Positions 35,929 through 43,544 of a stretch of DNA of 64,000 nt are shown in pieces. The stretch lies in contig NZ_JAMXLV010000023.1 of NCBI RefSeq assembly GCF_024054535.1, positions 62,001 through 126,000 on the forward strand. Reading direction: 5' to 3'. Position numbers and translations under genes: made by a program. The notes beneath the pieces are model-generated. The model had not been told where the DNA came from. It did no database searches and saw only the letters and a list, made by a program, of their open reading frames with translations. Origin of the DNA: Thermococcus alcaliphilus (GTDB lineage Archaea > Methanobacteriota_B > Thermococci > Thermococcales > Thermococcaceae). Numbering within the stretch: position 1 is the first letter of the stretch; each line of letters starts with the position of its first letter.

Positions 35929-36381
35929 ATGGCAACAGTTTATGACGTTCCCGGTGATTTACTCGTTGAGAGGGTAGCTCAAAAATTGAAAGAGATTCCC
36001 GAAATAAAGCCACCTGAGTGGGCACCCTTCGTTAAAACCGGCAGGCATAAGGAGAGACTCCCAGAGCAAGACGATTGGTGGTATTATAGAGTGGCTTCAG
36101 TCTTCAGAAAGATATACATTGACGGGCCAGTTGGTATTGAAAGGCTAAGGACTTGGTACGGTGGAAGGAAGAACAGAGGACACGCTCCAGAGCACTTCTA
36201 CAAGGGAAGCGGAAGCATAATTAGGAAAGCCCTTCAGCAGCTTGAAGCGGCAGGGTTTGTCACAAAGGTACCTGGAGAGGGAAGGGTAGTTACACCAAAG
36301 GGAAGGAGCTTCCTTGACAAGGCAGCTACAGAGCTCAAGAAGGAGCTCGAAGAGGTAATCCCAGAGCTTAAGAAGTACTGA
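35929..36381 (+). CDS. rps19e: 30S ribosomal protein S19e
   Basis: A 150-residue archaeal/eukaryotic-type ribosomal protein needed for 40S/30S maturation. It has [20 protein letters not shown], then [20 protein letters not shown] and [20 protein letters not shown] (winged-helix core), and QLEAAGFV. Co-transcribed with the CRM-domain gene. It is convergent with the ABC permease. Confidence 0.96.
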   Translation: MATVYDVPGDLLVERVAQKLKEIPEIKPPEWAPFVKTGRHKERLPEQDDWWYYRVASVFRKIYIDGPVGIERLRTWYGGRKNRGHAPEHFYKGSGSIIRKALQQLEAAGFVTKVPGEGRVVTPKGRSFLDKAATELKKELEEVIPELKKY

Positions 36382-36480
36382 ATGTAAACTCTTATTTCCT
36401 TTTCTCTAAAATATCTCATTGGTGTCTGCTTGTTAGAGTTATATCGGTTCAAAGCTTTATAAAAATAAAAGTGAAAAGGC

Positions 36481-37275
36481 TTACTTCTCCAGTGCTCTTG
36501 TAAAGCCTCTCAGCCCAAGCAATAGGGCTATGAATGTCAAACTCGTAAGGTATGCTAGTGATGTGACAACTACGGATGAAGAAAGAGGGATTCTGTAAAT
36601 AAGGCTTCTAGTAATGTTTGATGTATGTGTCATCGGGTTTACTGAAACTACTAAACTGAGCAACTTGTTACCCTCGAATACCTCCTTTGGATAGAATACC
36701 GTGGAAAGGAACATCATGGGAAGCATTATTATTCCAGATATTGCCATTGGAAGGTTAGGGTTCCGCCCCTTAGACAACAGCCATATCATAAGGCTCGAAA
36801 GTATTACAACGAGGGTGGAATTGACCAAAAAACTTTTGATAAAGTTCAATGGTGTCAAAGAAACATCCTCTGAGACTATAACAACGAGAAGCGATAATGT
36901 TGCCATGGCAACAAATGCCCTTAAGCAAGCTCCTAAAATCTTAGCAATAAACAGAATTGACCTTGAAATCGGGAGTGTGAAAAGAGTTTCTAAGCCCCCA
37001 TAGAAACGATCTTGAATGAATGTTGTCGCTCCTCTGAACCCCTGATTTATACCCACTAAAGTTAATACTCCCGGGAACATAAATGCAAGGTATGAGATTT
37101 CCACCCCGCCAATGTTTATTCCTCCTATGAGCTTCTCCATTAGGGGGCCAAAAATTAGAACATATATTACTGGTTCAAACATTGTTCCCAGCCAGAATTC
37201 CAGGTCTATGCCAACCTTAGTTTCTCTTGACATGGCAACTCGAAAAGATGAAAGTAATTCACTGAGTTTCGCCAT
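36481..37275 (-). CDS. ABC-2 type permease of the putative RiPP exporter
   Basis: A 264-residue integral membrane protein with about six segments and the ABC-2 layout: an N-terminal amphipathic start (KLSELLSSFRVAMSRETK), a first segment at about residue 30, a GINIGGVEISYLAFMFPGV loop, RFYGGLETLFTLPISR (coupling region), and a last segment ALLLGL. Start ATG 37275 follows GGAGGTGAAG and overlaps the ATPase gene by 17 nt, indicating coupling. Fourth gene of the minus-strand operon with the Cys-rich peptide and radical SAM enzyme, so it likely exports the mature peptide or gives immunity. Confidence 0.85.
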   Translation of the reverse strand: MAKLSELLSSFRVAMSRETKVGIDLEFWLGTMFEPVIYVLIFGPLMEKLIGGINIGGVEISYLAFMFPGVLTLVGINQGFRGATTFIQDRFYGGLETLFTLPISRSILFIAKILGACLRAFVAMATLSLLVVIVSEDVSLTPLNFIKSFLVNSTLVVILSSLMIWLLSKGRNPNLPMAISGIIMLPMMFLSTVFYPKEVFEGNKLLSLVVSVNPMTHTSNITRSLIYRIPLSSSVVVTSLAYLTSLTFIALLLGLRGFTRALEK

Positions 37276-38230
37276 CCACTTCACCTCCAACGTCTATTAT
37301 ATTCAGGTAGACATCTTCAAAGTTCAGGGTAGTGGCAAATATTTCAATTACCTCCAGCTCTTGGGAGATTGTTGCTTGAAGAACCTCGTTTAGGGGGTTA
37401 TCCAAAGAGCTCAGCTGTACTTCAAAGGAATTTGCACTAATTGGGTTAACACCTTTAACATCCTCAAGCTCCATAAGGGTTCTCTTCAACCTTTCAAAAT
37501 CCCCTATTGGGTTCCTTGTGACTACCCTCAGAGTCTTTCCAAACCTTTCTTTTAGCTCTGAAGGGGCCCCTTGGGCAACTATCCTTCCGCGATTTATAAT
37601 TAACACCTCATCTGCTAGGTACTCCACTTCATACAGATCGTGACTTGTTAAAAGAACAGTCATCCCTTTTTCTTTAACCATCTCTTCAATCAGCTTCCAT
37701 GTTTCCCTCTTGCTTTTTGGATCAATCCCTGCTGTAGGTTCATCGAGAAATACCAGGGGAGTATTACTCAAAAGCACGCACGCCAGCTGGATTCTTCTTT
37801 TAAGTCCTGTACTTAGCTGAAATGGTTTTTTGTAGGCATGCTCTTTGAGGTTAAAGGTCTTGAGAGCATAATCACAGCGTTGTCTTGCTTCTCTTTTGCT
37901 AAGTCCTCTAAACCGGAAATAGTATATTATGTAGTCCCTAACCGATAGAGCCGGCGAAAGGTCCGGTTCTTGGGTCATGTAAGCTATTCTTTTTCTAACC
38001 TGGTTTGGATTCTCAATGACATCTATTCCATCCACCAGTATTCTTCCGCTGTCTGGCCGATAGATTGTGGCTATCATTCTTAAAGTGGTGGTTTTTCCCG
38101 CTCCGTTTGGCCCAAGTATTCCAAAAACACGACCTTTCTTGACTTTGAAACTGATATTGTCAACCGCCACGACTTCTCCATTAGAGCTGGGAAATTTTTT
38201 TGTTACATTCATTACTTCAACTATTCCCAT
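37259..38230 (-). CDS. ABC transporter ATP-binding protein
   Basis: A 323-residue ABC ATPase: Walker A GPNGAGKTT (about residues 39-47), Q-loop YMTQEPDLSP, a signature region reading QLSTGLKRRIQLA (in place of LSGGQ), and Walker B PLVFLDEPTAGID. The C-terminal ~90 residues form the extra domain common in drug-type exporters of the ABC-2 class. Start ATG 38230 follows AAGGAGGGTA and overlaps the end of the radical SAM gene by 14 nt. It works with the permease downstream. Confidence 0.93.
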   Translation of the reverse strand: MGIVEVMNVTKKFPSSNGEVVAVDNISFKVKKGRVFGILGPNGAGKTTTLRMIATIYRPDSGRILVDGIDVIENPNQVRKRIAYMTQEPDLSPALSVRDYIIYYFRFRGLSKREARQRCDYALKTFNLKEHAYKKPFQLSTGLKRRIQLACVLLSNTPLVFLDEPTAGIDPKSKRETWKLIEEMVKEKGMTVLLTSHDLYEVEYLADEVLIINRGRIVAQGAPSELKERFGKTLRVVTRNPIGDFERLKRTLMELEDVKGVNPISANSFEVQLSSLDNPLNEVLQATISQELEVIEIFATTLNFEDVYLNIIDVGGEVDGETQ

Positions 38231-39490
38231 TATTTACCCTCCTTTTAGACATTGGACATCTAGGATCGGGTTTTTTAATATCTCCTGCAATTGTGAGCAC
38301 TGTGGCTGGGCACTTGGCACATACAAAACCACAATAGGTACAAGGTTCATTTTTAGGCCACATTAGTCGGAATTCCCATAAAACTTCACTTTTATGCCAA
38401 ACTTCCACAAGACTATCCTCATATAGGTTCCCTGCAATATACTTGGAGGATCCATCTGCTATTTGAATAAGGGTGCATGGAGTTATATTCCCCTCAGCAT
38501 CTATTGTCACCTGGACAACTCCAGCAGAACACAGGTAATACGCCCTCTTTTTAGCAGGTTTTCTTAAAGCGGGTGGGAAATAGCCCAAATCATCACCAAA
38601 TTCTATACCCTTTATACCCGAACTTTCCCACCATTTGTAGACGTCCTCCCTCATCTTCACGAATTCTTCAGGTGAAGGGAACAAATTGACGCGAGATCTT
38701 GCATTACCAACAGGATATTCCATTTTAACAGCCCATGCTCTTATTGGTAAATCTCTAATTTGATTTAGCAGAGCAGGAATATAATGGTATGTGTCTAAAG
38801 AAACTGTTGTTTGAATTTGAGGTTTCCAGCCTAACTCTGCTAGTTTCTTGATATTCTCTATAATTTTTTCAAATATCCCCCTTCCTCTAATTTTTTCATG
38901 TATTTCTTTTGGTCCATCTATGCTTATAGTTACTAGGAAGCTCTTTTTCTTTTTGTTAGCGTATTTTTCAAGATACTGGGGGAGATTTGTTGTTCCATTT
39001 GTAACTATATGGGCATATATTTTACTTTTATGGATGATTTCCAGAATTTTCTCAAAATCTGGATGTAAAGTAGGCTCGCCTCCACCAATAGCGAGCTGAT
39101 AACATCCTAACTTCTCCATATCCCATATTAACTTTTGGATAACATCTACAGAGAGAGTTGTGGGATTCTCTCTGGTACCAACATAACAATGCCTGCATTT
39201 CAGATTACACCTATGTGTGATCTCAACAGCTATAGCACCTGGTGGGAAGAACTTGGGATTATTTGAATCATAGGGAAGGACAATCTTATGATCTATAAGG
39301 TCCTCTATAAACTTTTTTGTTCTTGGGTTTCTATAGATATTGGTTCTCTTCTGATAATTTTAATAAACATTTCTGTTCCTTCTTTGTCAAGCCCTAATTC
39401 CTTATCGGGCATATATATTATTGCTTTGTTATTTTTAAGCTCCCAGACTAATTGTGGATTTGGAAGAAACAATTTCCTTTTATCTTCCAA
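38217..39490 (-). pseudogene. PqqD-like (RRE) plus radical SAM/SPASM maturase, frameshifted at an A6 run
   Basis: Two frames form one enzyme. The first, from TTG 39490 (after GGGGGTGA), encodes a PqqD-like leader-recognition domain (LPNPQLVWELKNNKAIIYMP) and stops at 39305. The second, one frame off, has no start codon before its radical SAM motif CNLKCRHC (about 39190-39215), then GGGEPTLHP. Its SPASM-like cysteines are LCSAG, PCTL, EPCTYCGFVCAKC and DPRCPMSK. Adding one A to the A6 run at 39313-39318 gives a 424-residue fusion. It may be a true mutation, a sequencing error or slippage. It would modify the upstream Cys-rich peptide. Confidence 0.85.
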
Positions 39491-39549
39491 TAATTTCACC
39501 CCCTTAATGGAAAAAAGATGAACAAAAAGTATAAATCCAAAACAACAAA

Positions 39550-39672
39550 TCATGTCAATTTAATTACGGATTGGGTGCATACCATACAAAATGCACACAC
39601 AAATGGTAGTTCTTCTGTGTTGCCTTTGTATTCTGAATACTTTCGTTCCTTAAAATATATAATCCCTGCCAT
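39550..39672 (-). CDS. Putative RiPP precursor peptide, 40 aa, CxxCxxC core
   Basis: A small gene too short for usual calling. ATG 39672 lies 3 nt after GGGGGTGAT (39684-39676), one of the best ribosome binding sites in the window. The peptide starts MAGIIYFKERKYSEYKGN, a charged, Tyr-rich leader-like part. It ends EELPFVCAFCMVC-TQSVIKLT, with Cys at 26, 29 and 32. Regular Cys followed by a short tail with Thr, Ser and aliphatic acceptors is the layout of sactipeptide/ranthipeptide-type precursors. The PqqD-radical SAM gene begins 59 nt downstream on the same strand. Function is inferred from context. Confidence 0.78.
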   Translation of the reverse strand: MAGIIYFKERKYSEYKGNTEELPFVCAFCMVCTQSVIKLT

Positions 39673-39690
39673 GGCATCACCCCCAATATT

Positions 39691-39729
39691 AATTGATACT
39701 AATACTAATTAAAATTTAATATTTTTAAG
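39691..39729 (-). promoter_or_regulatory. Promoter of the RiPP-like operon
   Basis: On the minus strand, the TATA-like CTTAAAAATA (39729-39720) lies about 50 nt before the precursor ATG and would start RNA near 39697. Between them is a direct repeat TTAGTATTAGTATC (around 39706-39693), a possible operator at the transcription start. Confidence 0.5.
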
Positions 39730-39850
39730 TTTTTTTAAAACAATAAGTTTGCAATGATAAGTTAGCAACGTTAAGTACTACATCTAATTATTTGAAAAAT
39801 TACTTAATTATAAAATAATTATAACACAAGACCTAAGGAGAAATGTGGAG

Positions 39851-40133
39851 ATGAAACTGATAGGTATTTTTACTTTTTTAGTTTGTTCGTTTTAGGAAGT
39901 ACTTCAAGCATGGCATATCCCCCTCAGCTAAAACTACAAACGCATTGCCTGCAAATCTAGCTAATTCTGATTTTAGTAAGCTCACAAAGAGATTACTCTC
40001 AGGAAAACCGATTTATTTTCATGGAAAGGAAGCTCCAAAAAACGCTCAGAGATTCCAGAAATTGATCAAGATTGGTGTTCATAATAAAAATTTTAGAATA
40101 TGCCTGACGATAGGTTCTAACATTTTATATTGA
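39851..40133 (+). pseudogene. Degenerate small secreted protein gene, unrecognised
   Basis: ATG 39851, 10 nt after AAGGAG, starts MKLIGIFTFL and is soon shifted. The next frame continues LFVLGSTSSMAYPPQLK, together a convincing signal peptide with an SMA-type cleavage site. A second shift leads into an open frame TTNALPANLANSDFSKL... ending ICLTIGSNILY at 40133. So three frames in order read as one secreted protein of about 90 residues with two frameshifts. I recognise no family. It lies divergently beside the RiPP-like operon. Confidence 0.4.
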
Positions 40134-40244
40134 GATGCTCCAATTTGATACTCAAAACTCACGTTAGGGCATTTTATTTTTGCAATCTCTGCAATAACTT
40201 TTTAACTGCCATATCATAAATTCACTCGGCGGGGTGAGAGAAAA

Positions 40245-40583
40245 ATGGCTGAGGACATAGAGGAGATTAGAAAGAAAAAACTTTTGGAGCTTCAGAAGAG
40301 ACTTGCAGAGCAGCAGAAAGAGGAAGAAGAAAGGGTAAGGCAGGAGATGGAATTAGAAGCTCAGCTAAATGCTATAATGAAGCAAATTCTCACACCCGAG
40401 GCGAGGGAAAGGCTTGCGAGGGTTAAGCTTGTGAGGCCCGAGCTTGCGAGACAAGTAGAGTTGATTCTCGTTCAGTTATACCAAGCAGGCCAGATAACCG
40501 AGAGAATCACGGATGAAAAACTTAAAAAGATTTTGGCTCAAATAGATGCCAGAACGAGAAGAGAATTTAGGATTAAATGGTGA
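40245..40583 (+). CDS. PDCD5-family DNA-binding protein
   Basis: A 112-residue helical protein of the archaeal/eukaryotic PDCD5 (TFAR19) family. It has a Glu/Lys/Gln-rich N-terminal helix (KKLLELQKRLAEQQKEEEER) and the conserved core LTPEARERLARVKLVRPELARQVE, with a C-terminal ITDEKLKKILAQI. Its function in archaea is unclear; nucleic-acid or chaperonin binding has been proposed for the family. The next gene starts 7 nt after it, and TFB follows. Confidence 0.92.
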   Translation: MAEDIEEIRKKKLLELQKRLAEQQKEEEERVRQEMELEAQLNAIMKQILTPEARERLARVKLVRPELARQVELILVQLYQAGQITERITDEKLKKILAQIDARTRREFRIKW

Positions 40584-40590
40584 CAAAAAC

Positions 40591-40860
40591 GTGAAAATTA
40601 AAGACGTCATCAGGATACTAAATGAAAAGGGCGAGGTTAGTTTGGATATCTGGAAGCCATTATCGGCAAGAAAGAGTAGTGATGGAACCCTTGATATTCT
40701 TTACCGCAACCTTGTTGTTGGAAGTGAGAAAGATCCAGTTTTCCTTTGGGTGTATGTCAACGTCCTTGAAGACGATGTCAGAGTGCTTGAGAAGATCACC
40801 TTTAAAAAAGAGCATGTAAACTGGATAACAAATTCAATATCAAAGTTTGGAAAAACTTAA
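40591..40860 (+). CDS. Conserved hypothetical protein, 89 aa
   Basis: A small basic/acidic alpha/beta protein beginning VKIKDVIRILNEKGEVSLDIWKPL. The start is GTG 40591 with GGTGAC at 40579-40584. It lies between the PDCD5 and TFB genes, 7 nt after the former, so it is co-transcribed with PDCD5. No motif is recognised. Confidence 0.7.
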   Translation: MKIKDVIRILNEKGEVSLDIWKPLSARKSSDGTLDILYRNLVVGSEKDPVFLWVYVNVLEDDVRVLEKITFKKEHVNWITNSISKFGKT

Positions 40861-40908
40861 GATTTATATATGGGGATTGACAAGTTTACTGACCGTGGGG
40901 GTGTAATT

Positions 40909-41808
40909 GTGACTAAGCATAGGGTTTGCCCAGTTTGCGGTTCCGATAAGTTTGTTTATGACCCCGAAAGGGGAGAAGTAATCTGTGCAAATTGTGGTTT
41001 TGTAATTCAGGAGAACATGATTGATATGGGTCCCGAGTGGAGAGCATTTGATGCTTCTCAGAGGGAAAAGCGTTCTAGGACTGGCGCGCCCGAGAGCATT
41101 CTGCTGCACGATAAGGGCCTTTCGACGGATATTGGTTACGACAGGAATGTTAAGGGTTTGATGAGGGAGAAAATTTATCGTCTCAGGAAGTGGCAGAGCA
41201 GGTTAAGGGTTAGTGATGCCGCCGAGAGAAACCTTGCTTTTGCCTTGAGTGAGCTTGACAGACTTGGTGCGAGGTTAAACCTTCCAAAACACGTTGAGGA
41301 GGAAGCTGCAAGGCTTTACAGAGAGGCTGTTAGAAAGGGGCTTATTAGGGGAAGGTCGATTGAGAGCGTTATTGCGGCTTGTGTTTACGCTGCATGCAGG
41401 CTCTTGAAGATTCCGAGGACTCTTGATGAGATTGCCGATATTGCCAAGGTTGACAAGAAAGAAATTGGCAGGAGCTTCAGGTTCATTGCGAGGAATTTGA
41501 ACTTAACTCCCAAGAAGCTCTTCGTTAAGCCGACGGATTATGTGAACAAGTTTGCCGATGAGCTCGGCTTAAGTGAGAGGACGAGGAGAAGGGCTATAGA
41601 GCTCCTTGAGAAGGCTTACGAGATGGGCTTGACGAGTGGTAAAAGCCCTGCTGGCCTTGTTGCTGCCGCATTGTACATTGCCGGTCTCCTGGAGGGCGAG
41701 AAGAGGACTCAAAGGGAAGTCGCCGAAGTTGCAAGAGTAACAGAAGTCACAGTAAGAAACAGATACAAAGAAATGGTAGAAAAACTAGGGCTAAAGCTCC
41801 CGCTTTGA
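40909..41808 (+). CDS. tfb: Transcription initiation factor B (TFB)
   Basis: A 299-residue TFIIB homologue that joins TBP at promoters and recruits RNA polymerase. Its zinc ribbon is CPVCGSDK...CANCG (residues about 7-31). The B-reader/linker has GPEWRAFDASQREKRSRTGAPESI, and two cyclin-like repeats (about 110-200 and 205-299) end in TEVTVRNRYKEMVEKL. Start GTG 40909 is chosen because GGGGGTGT precedes it and gives the length of Pyrococcus TFB. The longer frame starts inside the TATA box (ATTTATATA, 40862-40870). Confidence 0.96.
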   Translation: MTKHRVCPVCGSDKFVYDPERGEVICANCGFVIQENMIDMGPEWRAFDASQREKRSRTGAPESILLHDKGLSTDIGYDRNVKGLMREKIYRLRKWQSRLRVSDAAERNLAFALSELDRLGARLNLPKHVEEEAARLYREAVRKGLIRGRSIESVIAACVYAACRLLKIPRTLDEIADIAKVDKKEIGRSFRFIARNLNLTPKKLFVKPTDYVNKFADELGLSERTRRRAIELLEKAYEMGLTSGKSPAGLVAAALYIAGLLEGEKRTQREVAEVARVTEVTVRNRYKEMVEKLGLKLPL

Positions 41809-41832
41809 GTATATTTTCTGGAAATCCGCTTT

Positions 41833-42855
41833 TCACTTTTTAAACCAGCTATCCAGCGTAAACTGTTTCCCGGCCTTTACTGCTTTTTTAAGCCTTTCTA
41901 AGCCGTTTTTAACTCTTTCTTCACTGAAATCATGCTCATCACAGAGAAACTTTAATATTCCTTCTTCATCGGGCATTTTCCATTCGAGCTTGTATTCGTC
42001 TGTTGTCGGCGGGTTTAGGAAGAACTCCTTTATTGCATAGAGATCAACGTCGCTCATTTTTTGGTACTTTGCCAGAGGATCTTTGGAGTATTTGACTATT
42101 TCAAGGGCCTTTTTTGGTCCAATCCCTTTTATGCCTCCAGGATTGTAGTCCGTTCCCACGAGAATTGCAAGTTCTATCAGCTTTTCCCTCGTTATCTTAA
42201 GCTCCTTTAACACCTCTTCAAGAACTATGAGCTCCGGTTTAACTTCCACGTAAATATCCTTCCCAGGAAGCTTTCTCTTTCCAGTTATGGTGAGGTTTCT
42301 CACTAGCCTTGGTGTTCCAAAGAGGAGCGAATCGTAGTCCTGGCTCGCCGAAGCCCAAACGTGCCCTTTAGATGCCATATAAGCTGCCTGCGCTTCACCT
42401 TCGCTGGGAGCCTGCACCCATGGGATGCCCATAAGCTCCAAAAGCTTCTTAGCATCCTCGATAAGCATCTCATTTACTTTGCTCGCCCGCTGTGCATATT
42501 TCTTTGCCTCTTCTAAGTCTCCCCTTGCTAGGGCTTCCTCCCATTTTTCCTGCGCTTCCTCCCTAGCCTCAGCTCTTTTTTCAAGCTCTTTTTTCTTGAA
42601 CTCTGGAGGCTTCCCATCGAATACATACGCAGGCTTTATTCCCGCTTCCATTAGGTTTATAGTCCTGTAAAAAAGCCCTGAAAGATGGGACGTTATTCTT
42701 CCCTTGGAATCCATTAAAGGAGTCCCATCTCGTTGCCTTATTGTTGAGAGAAACTGGTAAATAGCGTTAAATGCATCTATCGCAACTTTTCTCCCATTTA
42801 AATTTTCAAGCTCAAGCTCTTTTCTTGGTAAAAGCTCACCAATCTGGACTCCCAT
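41833..42855 (-). CDS. fen: Flap endonuclease FEN-1
   Basis: A 340-residue structure-specific nuclease for Okazaki-flap removal and repair. The N-terminal region ([33 protein letters not shown]) and internal region ([43 protein letters not shown]) carry the metal-binding acids and the H2TH motif. The C-terminal QFTLDSWF is a PCNA-binding PIP box. The ATG at 42855 overlaps the stop of psiE, so the two are translationally linked. Confidence 0.96.
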   Translation of the reverse strand: MGVQIGELLPRKELELENLNGRKVAIDAFNAIYQFLSTIRQRDGTPLMDSKGRITSHLSGLFYRTINLMEAGIKPAYVFDGKPPEFKKKELEKRAEAREEAQEKWEEALARGDLEEAKKYAQRASKVNEMLIEDAKKLLELMGIPWVQAPSEGEAQAAYMASKGHVWASASQDYDSLLFGTPRLVRNLTITGKRKLPGKDIYVEVKPELIVLEEVLKELKITREKLIELAILVGTDYNPGGIKGIGPKKALEIVKYSKDPLAKYQKMSDVDLYAIKEFFLNPPTTDEYKLEWKMPDEEGILKFLCDEHDFSEERVKNGLERLKKAVKAGKQFTLDSWFKK

Positions 42856-43274
42856 TACTCACCACCTATCCTAATGTATAGGTGACCAAGTATAAAAAGC
42901 AATCCACCGACGGCAAAGAGCTTTAAGGCATCGAGCTCCTTAAAATCCGAGGCAACGATGAGCTTTTGGACAAGTGCAACAATTCCAACCTCAAGAATGT
43001 GAGATATGCTCACGCGGTGCTGCCTTAAATAGATTATCAAGATTCTGTAGGTTTCTATTAGGATAATAGTCACTAGTATGTTCGCAATCAGAAGTTTTGG
43101 GTCGCTGACCTTGTAAGTTAGCTTAAAGTTGAGGTAGATGGAGTATAGGGTGAGGTATAGTATGAAGAACAGGAACACCATAACAACTGTATCAAAGGAA
43201 ATCTCTAAGGCTTTCCTGAAAAGTTTGTGAATTTGGGTATATTGGGCTGTTTTTTCATCTTCAATCCTCGTCAT
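42855..43274 (-). CDS. PsiE-like membrane protein
   Basis: A 139-residue protein with four membrane segments ([79 protein letters not shown]). It matches the phosphate-starvation-inducible PsiE family, whose role is unknown. There is no good ribosome binding site: a C/D-box RNA ends only a few bases before its ATG. It overlaps fen, which it precedes. Confidence 0.8.
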   Translation of the reverse strand: MTRIEDEKTAQYTQIHKLFRKALEISFDTVVMVFLFFILYLTLYSIYLNFKLTYKVSDPKLLIANILVTIILIETYRILIIYLRQHRVSISHILEVGIVALVQKLIVASDFKELDALKLFAVGGLLFILGHLYIRIGGE

Positions 43275-43335
43275 TTCTATCAGCCTACCGGTGTGTTCAT
43301 CACCCTCTCAGGGAGGGGAAGGGTCATCACCATTT
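43275..43335 (-). ncRNA. C/D-box guide sRNA
   Basis: On the minus strand the elements occur in correct order and spacing: C box GTGATGA (43330-43324), 12-nt guide, D' box CTGA (43311-43308), 4-nt spacer, C' box GTGATGA (43303-43297), 13-nt guide, D box CTGA (43283-43280). This is the compact double-guide layout of archaeal 2'-O-methylation RNAs. The guides (CCCTTCCCCTCC and ACACACCGGTAGG) predict targets GGAGGGGAAGGG and CCTACCGGTGTGT, methylated at the fifth base from each D/D' box. A TATA-like CTTTAAAGTC (about 43351-43361) lies 20-25 nt upstream. Confidence 0.85.
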
Positions 43336-43544
43336 TCTATTTTCTCTTTGTGACTTTAAAGCATTGCTCCTTTAGCATCTTTGGGTAGATACGACAACTG
43401 CAGGATGCATGATCATTCTTCAATTATCGTTCAAAACCATTGGTTCCTTTAACAAACGCCGATATCCAAGTCGTCAAATGAATAAGAGAAAAGTTATAAC
43501 TCCTCTTTCGCATTAACCTTTGTAAAGTTCATGAGGTGAAGGAA

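Noticed and set aside
39518-39712. 64-residue plus-strand open frame over the peptide gene
   Set aside because: No ribosome binding site; it is the antisense shadow of the 40-residue precursor, which has a strong site and meaningful context.
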